Of a DNA stretch of 64,000 nucleotides, positions 1 to 10,201 are shown one piece after another. The first letter of the stretch is position 1; the number at the start of each line of letters is the position of its first letter. Origin of the DNA: JAKFEW01 sp036675505 (lineage in GTDB: Bacteria; Cyanobacteriota; Sericytochromatia; S15B-MN24; JAQBPE01); contig JAKFEW010000052.1 in NCBI GenBank assembly GCA_036675505.1, positions 1 through 64,000 of the forward strand. The letters run 5' to 3'. Below the pieces are notes generated by a model, which was given only the letters and a program-made list of their open reading frames with translations, was not told the origin of the DNA and did no database searches. Both the position numbers and the translations under genes were made by a program.

Positions 1-42
1 GGGGCCCGAGAGCTTGAAGAAGGCGATGTAATCGTTGCTCAC
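1..42 (-). CDS. 5' end of an unidentified gene (runs off left edge)
   Basis: Only the first 14 codons are inside the window, starting at a GTG and reading VSNDYIAFFKLSGP. A strong AAGGAGG Shine-Dalgarno lies 8 nt upstream, inside the end of the preceding open frame, so the two would be translationally linked on the minus strand. Too little is visible to name a family. Confidence 0.55.
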   Translation of the reverse strand, partial: MSNDYIAFFKLSGP

Positions 43-45
43 GGC

Positions 46-288
46 TCAAGCCTCCTTGCTCATGAGTGCGGCCTCGACGGCGTCGAGGTAGTAGGCGAGG
101 GGGCGCTCGGTGCCCTTGAGCGCAACGGCGTCCGCGACGGCGCGATCTGTCAGCTCGGGGCGCGGGCCGTAGCGGCGCCGGAAGAGCGCGAGCGCCTGAC
201 GCTCCGCGTCGTCGAACAGCGAACATACTCGCCGTAGCCCGTGGTTGACGTCGATCGGGCCGGGTGAGATTCCGGATATCCGTAGATA
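46..288 (-). pseudogene. Open frame without a usable start; possible gene remnant
   Basis: This 80-codon frame ends in TGA just before the partial gene at the left edge. Its last 60 residues look protein-like: an acidic and arginine-rich helix pattern, including LFDDAERQALALFRRRYG and LAYYLDAVEAALMSKEA. The frame has no ATG, GTG or TTG start except one ATG five codons before its end, and a stop closes it upstream. It may be a truncated or frameshifted gene. No family recognised. Confidence 0.35.
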
Positions 289-689
289 TCACGGCACGCG
301 GTGGCTCCCGACCGAAGCCGGGAGCGGTCATAGATAGGCAATCTCCGCCGAAGAGGTCGCCTCGTTGGCCTGGTCGCCGCGGACGATCGGGTCGGCCCTA
401 CCGCACCTGGCGTTCGGGTCGACATGTCGGCGATGGGCCCGTTCCGCGCTTGCTGAAACGGTTTCGACCTGGGGCTTGAACTCGTCTGGCAGAAGCACGG
501 CGCCGTGCTACAAGACCCCCGTCGGGGAGGAGAGCGGCGACTTCTGCCAGACCCCGCACGCCTACCTCAACCTCCTCGACCCACAGGATGCCTATTCTCT
601 CGACCCGGCGAGGGTGAAAAGGGGCACTCGAGGTCCTCCGCCTCATGATGCCTTAACCTTGACGGCTCGGCGGCGAAGAGCGCAGCGAC
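289..689. other. Gene-free stretch, about 400 bp
   Basis: The short frames here on both strands lack ribosome-binding sites and have composition typical of GC-rich chance frames. I see no RNA gene, strong promoter or terminator. Together with the broken genes on both sides, this suggests a decaying region. Confidence 0.5.
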
Positions 690-1410
690 TTACCGGCGCT
701 GCGCTCCCATTATCGAGCGGGCGCCCGCGTAGAGGGCTATGGCTAACCAGGCCGCTCTCGGGTCCGCCGTGATCGAGAGCCGCGCGATCGCCGCGGCCAT
801 GGTCTCGGCTGGCACATGTTCCCGTTCCCGTATCCATGCGAGCAGTTCGTCGGTGTTGGGCGAGGCCGCAGCAGGAGGAGTGTGGGTGCCCGGCTCGGAA
901 CTGTGGGAGCTGGCTTCCGAAATGTGGGAGTCCGTGAGGGAAATGTGGGAGCCGGTACCAGAAATGTGGGAGTTCTCGTCCCGCTCGGTCAGGCGATAGT
1001 TCTTGGGCCGGCGGCCCCCCCGCCCGGCTCCAGGAGACCGCGGCACATCAAGCCTTGGAGACGGACCGTGATGTCCCGGGGATGGACGTTGGTAAGCTGG
1101 CGCAGGTGCAGGGTGGGTGGTTGCCTCTTCAAGGCATGGGCGGCGTCGGGCGTGAGGCGGCATCCCGCATCCTGGCGGGCGAGCCAGCAGAGCCCTTCGC
1201 CCGATGAGCCTGGTCCGGGTGGTGGAGCATGTGGGGATGGGTGCGCTCGAGGTCTCCGGCTTCGACGAGCGGGGTGAGGTAGTTCCGGACGATGTACCTA
1301 GGGGGTTCGGTCCAGCAGCTCGGCCAGCTCGTCGGCGCGGTAGCCCCGCAGCGCGCAGGTGCCGACGAGGGCTTCGCGGATGCGGTCCAGTGGCGACCGG
1401 CGGCCGACGC
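690..1410 (-). pseudogene. Frameshifted C-terminal part of an AlbA_2/RecG-like DNA-binding protein
   Basis: Protein-like sequence is spread over different minus-strand frames. About 1376-1297 encodes REALVGTCALRGYRADELAELLDRTP and then a stop. One base over, about 1300-1200 encodes PRYIVRNYLTPLVEAGDLERTHP..HPDQA. A third stretch gives EGLCWLARQDAGCRLTPDAAHAL. The last frame gives RRPKNYRLTERDE, a tail with SHIS repeats, and stops at 690. The winged-helix text (LLDRTPRYIxRNYLTPLVExGxLERTHP) and repetitive tail resemble the C-terminus of Schlafen/AlbA_2 ATP-binding proteins. Two breaks sit at a C5 and a G7 run, so assembly error is an alternative to true decay. No N-terminal AlbA domain is visible. 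Confidence 0.55.
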
Positions 1411-1500
1411 CGACGGCCGGACGGGCGGCGCTCGTGGCGACGGGGAGCCGCCACGGTGATGGCCGATCGCCCCACCGTGCTCCTCGCCTCGGCCAAGGCC

Positions 1501-1509
1501 TGCTATACT
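1501..1509 (+). promoter_or_regulatory. Extended -10 promoter for purD
   Basis: TGC followed by TATACT (1504-1509) is an extended -10 element. No convincing -35 is present. It would give a leader of roughly 70 nt before the purD start. Confidence 0.5.
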
Positions 1510-1584
1510 GTCAGACCCAGTGAAATTCATCGTTTCCAACGGCGTGGACGGTGGGTCATCCACCCTCTGTCAGGAGCACGCCGC

Positions 1585-2913
<1,329 letters not shown>

Positions 2914-2950
2914 GCACGGCTCGCGGCCTCGCGCGGCGCCGACCGCCTTC

Positions 2951-3790
2951 TCAGCTGTCGCTGTTCTTGCGCGCCGAGACCAGCATTCGCGGGCTCGCGG
3001 CGTCGAACGGCTCGCCCTGGTGGCCCCCTTCCAGGGCTTCGATGGTGAAGCCGGCGTTCGCGAGCATGAGCGCCAGCTCGTAACGGAAGATCGGGCGCCA
3101 GTGCATGTGGTAATGCTGGCGGCGCACCACGCCCAGCGCGTCGATCTCGTCGTACCAGCCGTGCAGGCGCTGGCGCTGGTCCGCGTCGATCGCATCGACC
3201 ATGGCGAAGCGGGTGTAGGTGTTGCCGCCGGTCAGCTCCCGGCGGGTGAAGAAGGGCTTCGGCACGGGGTCGCCGGCGAGCTTCAGGACCAGCGGGTTGA
3301 CGGCGTCGATCACCAGCAGGCCACCGGGGGCGAGGTGGCGCGAGACAGCCTCCAGCGCAGCCAGCTGGGCCTCGAACCACGGGATGCACAGCAGGCTGTT
3401 GAAGGCGATGATCGCGAGGCCGTAGTCCGCGCGGTCGAGGGCCAGGCGCGTCACGTCCGCCTCGACCAGCGTCACGCGCGCACGGGTGGCCGCGTCCTCG
3501 CGCGTGAGGTTGTCGCGGAAGCGTTCCAGCATGCCTTCCGAGATGTCGACGGCCGTGATGGTGTGGCCGTCCCGCGCCAACGGCAAGGCCACGCGGCCGG
3601 TGCCGCAGCAGAGCTCGAGGATCTGGCCCGGCGCTTGCCTGGCGATCGCGCGATAGCGCGTGACGTCGTGGGCGAGGCCCTGGAAGGCCGTCACGCTGTC
3701 GAAGTTCTCGGGGTAGAGGGCGTTCTCGGCCCAGGGGTAGTCGCTGTCGTAATAGTGGATCGGGGCGGTGGCGTCGAGTCCTGCATTCAT
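2951..3790 (-). CDS. Class I SAM-dependent methyltransferase
   Basis: This 279-residue protein has the SAM-binding signature ILELCCGTGRVALPLARDG followed by ITAVDISEGML, then a Rossmann-type core with LAPGGLLVIDAVNP. The substrate cannot be told from sequence. The start was placed at MNAGLDATAPIHYYD because an AAAGGA ribosome-binding site lies just upstream, although the frame stays open further. It begins 13 nt after the ArsR-type regulator ends, so the two are probably co-transcribed. Its 3' end converges with purD. Confidence 0.85.
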   Translation of the reverse strand: MNAGLDATAPIHYYDSDYPWAENALYPENFDSVTAFQGLAHDVTRYRAIARQAPGQILELCCGTGRVALPLARDGHTITAVDISEGMLERFRDNLTREDAATRARVTLVEADVTRLALDRADYGLAIIAFNSLLCIPWFEAQLAALEAVSRHLAPGGLLVIDAVNPLVLKLAGDPVPKPFFTRRELTGGNTYTRFAMVDAIDADQRQRLHGWYDEIDALGVVRRQHYHMHWRPIFRYELALMLANAGFTIEALEGGHQGEPFDAASPRMLVSARKNSDS

Positions 3791-3803
3791 GGCGGGGATC
3801 CTT

Positions 3804-4982
3804 TCAGCGGGTGCGGGTCCTGGTGACGGTGGCGGGGGCGGGATCATGGAACAGGTGATGGATCACGAGGGCCGACAGGCCCTCGAGCACGTCGCGGCGC
3901 AAGGCGAGGCGGACATGGCCGTGCGCCACCTGCTCTTCGAGCAGGCCGGCCGTGCGCAGCAGCGCGACGTGGTGGGAAATGGTGGGCTTGGAGACGGCCA
4001 GGGTGCGCGCGAGGTCGGTCGCGCTGGTGGGGTTGCGCGCGAGCAAGGTCGCGATCGCGTAGCGGGTGGTGTCGCCCAGGGCCTTGAAGATCAGGGCGGG
4101 GTCGAGGGCGGGCGCCGCGAGCGCGGGATCGGGCCTGGCTTCATGCACGGCGATCGCGGGGTCGAAGTAGGGGAAGTAGGCGTGCTCGCAGCCTTGCGCG
4201 TCCTGCTGCACCGTCCAGTAGCGCTGGTCGTTGAACGCGGACGGGCTCAGATACAGGCCGGCCACCTGGGCGAAAGGCAGCTCGTAGCCACCTCTCACGG
4301 CCTTGATCGTGTGGCGCGCGGTGTCCACCTCGATGCGCAGGAGCAGGGCCCTGGCGAGCTCCTCGAAGCTCACCGAAGCGGCCAGGCGCTCACGCTGGGC
4401 CAGCGAGGCCGCGAGCGCCGGCTGCAGCGCCGCCCAATCGGCCGCGAAGGCGTGTTCCCAGAACATGCCGAGGAGCGCGAGCACCTCGCGCCGGAAGTGC
4501 TCGGGCTCAACGAGCAGGCTCGTCAACGCCCGCGCGGCAGGGCTTTGCGGGTCGAACGGGTACAGCCCGATGAAGGCCAACCAGGCTTGCTTGGGCCGCG
4601 GCACCTTGGCCAGCGCCGCGCTCAGCGCCTCGCCTCCCAGGAGGCGCTCGACCAGATCGGCCTGGTGGAGCGCCCCTTCGAGCACCCGGCGTTGAAGCTC
4701 TCGCGCGGGCAGCGCCGCGAGCGCGTGCGCGATCTCGTCGTAGCTCGCGTCGAGCGCGGTCACACCCAGGGCGTCGGCCAGCAACGGCCACAGCATGGGC
4801 GCCGCGCCCAGGCGCTCGAACCGCTCGCCGAAGGCGCTCGGCAGGCGTGACCAGGTGCCTTCGCGCCAACCCGGGTGGATCCGGGCGGCCGGGTCCGTGA
4901 GGGTTTGCAGGGCATAGAACAACTCGTACCGCAGGGCGAGGCCGAAGCGGTAGCGGGTCGAGAGGTCGTGGGCGTCGGGCAT
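3804..4982 (-). CDS. ArsR-type transcriptional regulator with large N-terminal domain
   Basis: The 392-residue protein ends in an ArsR winged helix (ALIFKALGDTTRYAIATLLARNPTSATDLARTLAVSKPTISHHVALLRTAGLLEEQ). About 290 residues precede it, resembling DUF5937-type regulators. No metal-binding ELCVCDL-like motif is present, so it is not a classical arsenic sensor. A perfect inverted repeat lies just upstream of the start codon and overlaps its promoter, which suggests autorepression. The mRNA is predicted leaderless. Methyltransferase downstream is the likely co-regulated gene. Confidence 0.85.
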   Translation of the reverse strand: MPDAHDLSTRYRFGLALRYELFYALQTLTDPAARIHPGWREGTWSRLPSAFGERFERLGAAPMLWPLLADALGVTALDASYDEIAHALAALPARELQRRVLEGALHQADLVERLLGGEALSAALAKVPRPKQAWLAFIGLYPFDPQSPAARALTSLLVEPEHFRREVLALLGMFWEHAFAADWAALQPALAASLAQRERLAASVSFEELARALLLRIEVDTARHTIKAVRGGYELPFAQVAGLYLSPSAFNDQRYWTVQQDAQGCEHAYFPYFDPAIAVHEARPDPALAAPALDPALIFKALGDTTRYAIATLLARNPTSATDLARTLAVSKPTISHHVALLRTAGLLEEQVAHGHVRLALRRDVLEGLSALVIHHLFHDPAPATVTRTRTR

Positions 4983-4985
4983 GTT

Positions 4986-5023
4986 GTTAGATTAACATCT
5001 AACTAGATAAAGTCAAGTCTAAC
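4986..5023 (-). promoter_or_regulatory. Promoter plus palindromic operator of the ArsR-type gene
   Basis: On the minus strand, -35 TTGACT (5011-5016), a 16-bp spacer and -10 TAATCT (4989-4994) place +1 at about 4982, the A of the start codon. GTTAGAT (4986-4992) and ATCTAAC (4997-5003) form a perfect inverted repeat covering the -10. A third half-site, GTCTAAC, lies at 5017-5023. Binding here would block initiation. Confidence 0.7.
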
Positions 5024-5067
5024 CAACAAGACCTTGGATGCCTGAGCCCCGAATCAGGCTGTCGGCG

Positions 5068-5766
5068 TCAGGGCTTGCGCCCCTGCAGCACCAGGTACGG
5101 CGAGCACGTGACCCCATCGCGGCGAATCGCCGCGGCGCAGGCCAGCGCCGCGTGCCGGACCTCGGGCAATACCTCGGGCGCGGCGGCTGTCCGCGCCATG
5201 TAGCCCGCCCACGCCGCGATCCCGGCCTCCCGGTCCGCCTCGCTCTGCGCCCCGTCGTCCGGTGCCATGACGGCCTCGATCGTGAGCGCCGCCAGCCCGA
5301 GCCCCCGCACGAGGCTCTCCAGGCGCTCGCGCAAGAAGATCTCCTCGTGCCGTAGCCCGCGCGCGCGGTCCAGGTGGGCGCCCAGCATGTGCGCCCGCAG
5401 GTGGTGGTCGCGGTGGGTCCCGGTCCAGGCGGCGAAAGGCTCGATCACGATCAGGCGGCCGCCGGGCGCGAGCACGCGGCGCATCTCGCGCAAGACCCGC
5501 CGCGGATCGCGGAAGTGGTGCAGCGACCACGCCACCGCCACGGCGTCGAAAGTCGCGTCCGGGAACGCGAGGGCCTCGGCGTCCATGCCCTGCCAGGTGA
5601 TCGCCGGGTGCGGCACCGGGGCCACCCGCGCGAGCACGTCCGGCAGGTCGACGGCCACGACCGCGCCGAAGCGCTCGGCCAGCTCGAACGCCAGCGTGCC
5701 CGCGCCGGTCGCGACGTCCAGGGCGCGATCGCCGGTCAGGTCGGGCAGGCCGGTCAGCAACTTCAT
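5068..5766 (-). CDS. Class I SAM-dependent methyltransferase (Methyltransf_11 type)
   Basis: This 232-residue protein starts MKLLTGLPDLTGDRALDVATGAGTLAFELAERFGAVVAVDLP, motif I of SAM methyltransferases. SLHHFRDPRRVLREMRRVLAPGGRLIVIEP is typical of the UbiE/COQ5-like group. The start at 5766 has GAGGAAG upstream. Substrate unknown; ubiquinone/menaquinone methylation would be only one possibility. It lies upstream of the ArsR-type gene on the same strand but is separated from it by that gene's own promoter. Confidence 0.85.
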   Translation of the reverse strand: MKLLTGLPDLTGDRALDVATGAGTLAFELAERFGAVVAVDLPDVLARVAPVPHPAITWQGMDAEALAFPDATFDAVAVAWSLHHFRDPRRVLREMRRVLAPGGRLIVIEPFAAWTGTHRDHHLRAHMLGAHLDRARGLRHEEIFLRERLESLVRGLGLAALTIEAVMAPDDGAQSEADREAGIAAWAGYMARTAAAPEVLPEVRHAALACAAAIRRDGVTCSPYLVLQGRKP

Positions 5767-5960
5767 GGCGTCTTCCTCGATCGCAGATCGTACAGGCGTC
5801 CTACCCCACCGCCGCCCGGACGACCCGCCCGGGCGGCGCGGTCCCAGCCGGGGCCGCGCCGTTAGGGCACGCAGGTGCACGGGTAGGGCACGTAGATGCC
5901 CGCTCGCCGGGCATCCCCTGCCCCAATCCCCTGCCCAATCGCCAGACCTGAGGACCCGCC

Positions 5961-8630
5961 ATGCCCCCGAAGCGCAAGCCCGGCCGCGCGAGAAAGCGGA
6001 AGCCGAGCGCCGCCGAGTCGCGCGCGGCGCTGCTCGACCGCGCCCTGGCCGGCAACGCCGCGGCCCAGCACGAGCTCGGCCTGGCGCTCCTCGAGGCCGA
6101 GGAGCCGGACACGGCGGAGGCGGTCCGCTGGCTCACGGCCTCGGCGGAGCAGAGCTACGAGCCGGCCTGGGCCGATCTCGGCGGCCTGATCTACGAAGGT
6201 GCCCACGACCTCGAGGCCGACGAGGCCGCCGCCGTGCCCTGGCTGCGCAAGGCCGCGGAGGCGGGCGAAGCCTGGTCGAAGGCCTACCTGGGCGCCTGCT
6301 ACCTGGAGGGTTGGGGCGTGGAGGCGGACCTGGACCGCGCGCTGAAGTGGCTGCGCGAGGCCGCAGCGGAAGGCGTGCGGGTGGGCCAGTACGCCCTCTT
6401 CCTGGCCCTGTGGACGGACGAGGCGTCCGACGAGGAGAGCCTCGAGGCGGCCCTCGCGCTCAACCAGGCCGTCGAGCAGGAGTTCCCGCCGGCCCTGTGC
6501 ATGTTCGGGCGGATCCTGGCCTTCGACCCCTACCCCGAGCTCGGCTTCGAGCAAGACCTCGAGGCCGGTCGGGCCGCCCTCGAGCTCGCCGCGGACGCCG
6601 GCGAGGCCGAGGCCTGCTTCCACCTGGGCCGCATCCACGCCGAGGGCCTGGGGGTGCCGGTCGACGCCGAGGAGGCCGTCCGCTGGTTCGAGCTGGCCTC
6701 GCAGGCCGAGGTGCCCGAGGCCGACTTCGCGCTCTGGAAGCACTACCGCGACGGCGACGGCGTGGCGAGCGATCCGGCGATGGCGGTCGCGCACCTGCGC
6801 ACCGCCGCCGAGGCCGGCGACGTCGACGCGATGTACGAGTACGGGCTCGGCTTCACCGAGGGCGCCGCCGCGCGCGTCGCCGAGCTCGGGCTGCCGCTCG
6901 ACCACAACGCCCAGGAGGCCGTCCGCTGGCTGGAGGCCGCGGCCGAGGAGGGCCACGAGCAAGCGACGGCCGTGCTGGTCGACGTGCTGCTCAACGACGA
7001 GACGATCGGCGATCGCGCGCGGGCCTTCCCCTGGATCCGGCGCGCCGCACGCGAAGGCGCCCGCTGGGCCTTCACGCTCCTCGGCGAGATGTACGAGGCC
7101 GGCGACGGCGTGGAGGAGGACCTCGCGCAGGCCCTCGCCTGGTACCGCAAGGCGGCGGAGGACGGCTCCTCCCAGGCGATGTGGCGGCTCGCCGCGTTCG
7201 CCTCGGCGGGCTGGGGGATGGCGGAAGACCAGACGAAGGCGAGCGACTGGCTCAGGCAGGCCGCCGCGGCCGGCCACGTCGAGGCGATGAAGCTCCTGGC
7301 CGAGTATCTTTGCACGGGCGAGTTCGCCGACCACGGCATCCCGCAGGATTGGAGCGCCGGCGCCGGCTGGTTCGAGCGGGCGGCCCAGGCGGGCGACGTG
7401 CCCGCGATGGTGCGCTTCGGCGTGCTGCTGACCGAGGACGAGCCCGTGAGCAGCGATACCTTCGTGCTCGGCCTGTCCTGGCTCAAAGCCGCGGCCCAGG
7501 CCGGGAACGCCTCGGGCCAGGACGCCTACGCGGTGGCGCTCGCGCGCTACGACGAGGGGCCGCAGGCGCTCGCCTGGCTCACGAAGGCGGCCGACGAGGG
7601 CTTCGCCCAGTCGCAGGCCCGCCTGGGCGCCTGGCTGCGCGACGGGACCTTCACGCCGCGCGACCCGGACGAGGCCGCGCGCTGGTTCAAGGCGGCCGCG
7701 GCCCAGGGCCACGCGCTCGCCATGCGCTGGCTGGGCGAGGCCTACCTGGAGGGCGAGGGCCTGGACGCCGACAGCACGGTGGGCGTGGCCTGGATCACGA
7801 AGGCGGCCGAGCTCGCCGAGCCGATCGCCCAGCAGCGGCTCGGCCTGCTCCACCTGCTGGGCGAGGCGGGGCTGACGCGCGATCCGGCCCTGGGCTTCAG
7901 CTGGCTCGTGCGATCCGCCGAGCAGGGCACCCGCTCGGCGCAGCTGAACCTCGCCACGGCGGTCCACCAGGGCGAGGACGTGCCGGTCCCGGCCCAGGTG
8001 CTGCACGAGTGGGTGCAGGCCGCCGCCGAGGCCGGCGATGCCCAGGCGCAGTTCCTGCTCAGCGACCAGCTGCTCACGGGCGTCGGCTGCGCCGCGGACC
8101 GCGCCACGTCGTTCGACTGGCTGCGCCGGGCGGCCGAGCAGGGGCACCTGGTCGCGATGGCGCGCTTCGGGCTGGCGCTCCTCGGCCAGCCGTCGTATGC
8201 GCCCGCCGGCCTCGCGGCCGAGCCGAAGGCCGGGCTGACCTGGCTCCGCCGCGCGGCGGAGGCCGAGGTGGTGCCGGCGCAGCTGAGCCTGGCGATCGCC
8301 TACATGGAGGGCCAGGGCACCGATTGCGACGCGACGGCGGCGATCGCCTGGCTCGAGCGGGCCGTCGCGCAAGGGTCGGCCAAGGCGGCCTACCTCATCG
8401 GCTACATCCACTACCACGGCGCGGCGGGCGCGCCGCAGAGCCTCAAAGAGGGCCTGAAGTGGCTCGAAAGGGGTGCTGCCGGCGGGGACGCGTGTGCGAT
8501 GTACGTCCTCGCGGACGCGTACCTGCACGGCAACGGCGTGCCCGCGGACCGGGCCTGCGCCCGGCGGCACCTGGAGGCGGCCGCGGCGCTCGGCCATGAG
8601 GAGGCCCAGGCGCTGCTCGCAACGCTTTGA
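5961..8630 (+). CDS. Large Sel1-repeat (TPR-like) protein
   Basis: The 889 residues are almost entirely Sel1-like repeats of about 36 residues, roughly two dozen, with the pattern A..WL..AAE.G...A...LG..Y..G.GV..D...A. The first 25 residues are basic (PPKRKPGRARKRKPS) and no signal peptide is visible, so a cytoplasmic scaffold or adaptor is likely. Sel1 proteins generally mediate protein-protein contacts, but the partner is unknown here. A TGAGGA ribosome-binding site precedes the ATG. It is followed by a second Sel1 gene. Confidence 0.9.
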   Translation: MPPKRKPGRARKRKPSAAESRAALLDRALAGNAAAQHELGLALLEAEEPDTAEAVRWLTASAEQSYEPAWADLGGLIYEGAHDLEADEAAAVPWLRKAAEAGEAWSKAYLGACYLEGWGVEADLDRALKWLREAAAEGVRVGQYALFLALWTDEASDEESLEAALALNQAVEQEFPPALCMFGRILAFDPYPELGFEQDLEAGRAALELAADAGEAEACFHLGRIHAEGLGVPVDAEEAVRWFELASQAEVPEADFALWKHYRDGDGVASDPAMAVAHLRTAAEAGDVDAMYEYGLGFTEGAAARVAELGLPLDHNAQEAVRWLEAAAEEGHEQATAVLVDVLLNDETIGDRARAFPWIRRAAREGARWAFTLLGEMYEAGDGVEEDLAQALAWYRKAAEDGSSQAMWRLAAFASAGWGMAEDQTKASDWLRQAAAAGHVEAMKLLAEYLCTGEFADHGIPQDWSAGAGWFERAAQAGDVPAMVRFGVLLTEDEPVSSDTFVLGLSWLKAAAQAGNASGQDAYAVALARYDEGPQALAWLTKAADEGFAQSQARLGAWLRDGTFTPRDPDEAARWFKAAAAQGHALAMRWLGEAYLEGEGLDADSTVGVAWITKAAELAEPIAQQRLGLLHLLGEAGLTRDPALGFSWLVRSAEQGTRSAQLNLATAVHQGEDVPVPAQVLHEWVQAAAEAGDAQAQFLLSDQLLTGVGCAADRATSFDWLRRAAEQGHLVAMARFGLALLGQPSYAPAGLAAEPKAGLTWLRRAAEAEVVPAQLSLAIAYMEGQGTDCDATAAIAWLERAVAQGSAKAAYLIGYIHYHGAAGAPQSLKEGLKWLERGAAGGDACAMYVLADAYLHGNGVPADRACARRHLEAAAALGHEEAQALLATL

Positions 8631-8696
8631 GGCCTGGACGATGAAGCCTGGCGGACGGACCATAGGGGCCGAACGAAGAGGGAGGAACGAGGAGCC

Positions 8697-8738
8697 ATGA
8701 GCGAGGAACGAAGCCCCATGAGCCACGACGAGCCATGA
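8697..8738 (+). CDS. 13-codon leader ORF overlapping the next start
   Basis: An ATG preceded by GAGGAACGAGGAG opens a frame reading MSEERSPMSHDEP. It stops in a TGA that overlaps the ATG of the downstream Sel1 gene as ATGA. The DNA here holds imperfect direct repeats (ATGAGCCACGACGAGCC occurs twice in tandem). It could couple translation to the downstream gene, or simply be duplicated start-region sequence. Confidence 0.35.
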   Translation: MSEERSPMSHDEP

Positions 8739-9691
8739 GCCACGACGAGCTGCTCAGCGCCGCTGAGACCGGCGACGCCGCGGCCCAGCACGCGCTGGGC
8801 GCCCACTTCGCGTCCGGCGAGGGCACGGCCGTGGACCTCGACCTCGCGCTCTATTGGTTCGCCAGGGCCGCGGACAGGGGCTTCGAGCCCGCGGTGAACG
8901 ATTTCTGTGCGACGGCGCTCGCGCTCGGCGCGTCGCTCTTCGAGCGCCAGGACGATCCCGCCGCCCTGGCCGCCGCGGCCGACCTCTATCAGCGCGCCGC
9001 CGATTTCGGCATGGCCGAAGCCCAGAACAACCTGGCAGTCATGCACCACCGCGGTCTCGGGCGGCCCCGCGACTTCGCCGAGGCCGCCCGGCTCTATGGC
9101 CTCGCGGCGGAGCAGGACATGGTCCTCGCGATGGGCAGCATCGCCGGGATGTACATGCGCGGCGAGGGCCTCCCGCGCGATCCGGCCAAGGCGATCGCCT
9201 GGCTGACCGAGGCCGACGGCCGGGGTACCGTCTTCCCGGAGCTGGCCCACCTGGCCGGTGAGGCGCTCTACGACGGCGACGACGTGCCGCTGGACTACGA
9301 GGCGGCCATGTTCTGGTACCAGCGGGCCGCTGTGGCGAAATGGGGGCCGGCGGCCCTCGCTCTGAGCCGCCTGTACCGCGCACATGCCGGCGTATCGGCG
9401 GACCCCGAGCTGCCGCTGGGCTGGCTGAGACTGGCGCTCGAAAACGGCGTGACGCTCGATGAGCCGCGCGACGCCGGCGAGCGGTGCGACTACGGCCTGA
9501 TCCTGCTCGGCAGGCCGGACACCGAAGCGGCAGGCCTCGCGCACCTCCGCGCGTCCGCCGAGGCCGGCTGGGCGCGGGCCCAGCTCAAATGGAACAATCG
9601 GCGAGCGGGCAGCGTCCCGTTGCCGGATGACGCCGGTGCGCTTCCCACGGGGGATGCGCCAGGCGACGGATCGACGGAGGAACGCCCATGA
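8735..9691 (+). CDS. Sel1-repeat protein
   Basis: This 318-residue protein has about seven Sel1/TPR-like repeats (for example AAQHALGAHFASGEGTAVDLDLALYWFARAADRG and AQNNLAVMHHRGLGRPRDFAEAARLYGLAAEQ). It has no signal peptide. It sits about 100 bp after the larger Sel1 gene and its stop overlaps the next gene in an ATGA, so the three are probably one transcription unit. Function is probably protein-protein interaction; the partner is unknown. Confidence 0.88.
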   Translation: MSHDELLSAAETGDAAAQHALGAHFASGEGTAVDLDLALYWFARAADRGFEPAVNDFCATALALGASLFERQDDPAALAAAADLYQRAADFGMAEAQNNLAVMHHRGLGRPRDFAEAARLYGLAAEQDMVLAMGSIAGMYMRGEGLPRDPAKAIAWLTEADGRGTVFPELAHLAGEALYDGDDVPLDYEAAMFWYQRAAVAKWGPAALALSRLYRAHAGVSADPELPLGWLRLALENGVTLDEPRDAGERCDYGLILLGRPDTEAAGLAHLRASAEAGWARAQLKWNNRRAGSVPLPDDAGALPTGDAPGDGSTEERP

Positions 9692-10032
9692 CCCCCCAGA
9701 AGCCCTCGGATCGCGGGCTCGAGCCCGCCCTCGGGGCGCACGGCATCGAGCTGGAAGGCAAGCGCCTCGACGTCGCGCTCGCGCTCACCAAGCTCTGGCT
9801 CGGTGAGACGAGCTGGTACGCGCCCGGCAGCGTCTACGAGCAGGCCGCGATCATCGGCCGCGTCTTCGAGGCCTACCGCCGCCAGCTCGACGAGGGCCGG
9901 CCCGTCGATCCGACCACCGTCTTCGACGCCCAGGACAACCACCCCGCCGCCCTCGGCCCGCTGGAGTGGCCGGAGTGGGACGAGGAGGACGAAGACGAGG
10001 ACGAGGAAGACGACGAGGACGAGGACGCGTAA
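9688..10032 (+). CDS. Small protein with highly acidic C-terminal tail
   Basis: The 114-residue protein has a predicted helical body (ELEGKRLDVALALTKLWLGETSWY..SVYEQAAIIGRVFEAYRRQLDEG). It ends in an almost uninterrupted Asp/Glu tail of about 20 residues. Its start overlaps the Sel1 gene's stop (ATGA), so it is translationally coupled to it. No family recognised; the tail could bind cations or basic proteins. Confidence 0.75.
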   Translation: MTPQKPSDRGLEPALGAHGIELEGKRLDVALALTKLWLGETSWYAPGSVYEQAAIIGRVFEAYRRQLDEGRPVDPTTVFDAQDNHPAALGPLEWPEWDEEDEDEDEEDDEDEDA

Positions 10033-10189
10033 CACCCCAGCACCCACCCGGAGCGGTGAAGGGTGAACGGGCGGGGACGCTGTTTCCAAGCCTTTTGATC
10101 CGTCTTGACTGTGCGGCGAGACCGTCGGCGTCAGGTCATAGGCGTCAAGGCGGCGCCAGCACAGTGATCCACGCAGGAGCCCGGCGGGT

Positions 10190-10195
10190 TACAAT
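10190..10195 (+). promoter_or_regulatory. -10 element of the acyl-AMP ligase operon (leaderless)
   Basis: TACAAT ends exactly 6 nt before the ATG at 10202, so the transcript would begin at or beside the start codon. No clear -35 element is visible, and no Shine-Dalgarno precedes the ATG. Confidence 0.5.
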
Positions 10196-10201
10196 ATCCG
10201 C

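Noticed and set aside
365..772. 135-codon plus-strand frame near the left edge
   Set aside because: No ribosome-binding site, strongly biased Arg/Pro composition and no recognisable motif.
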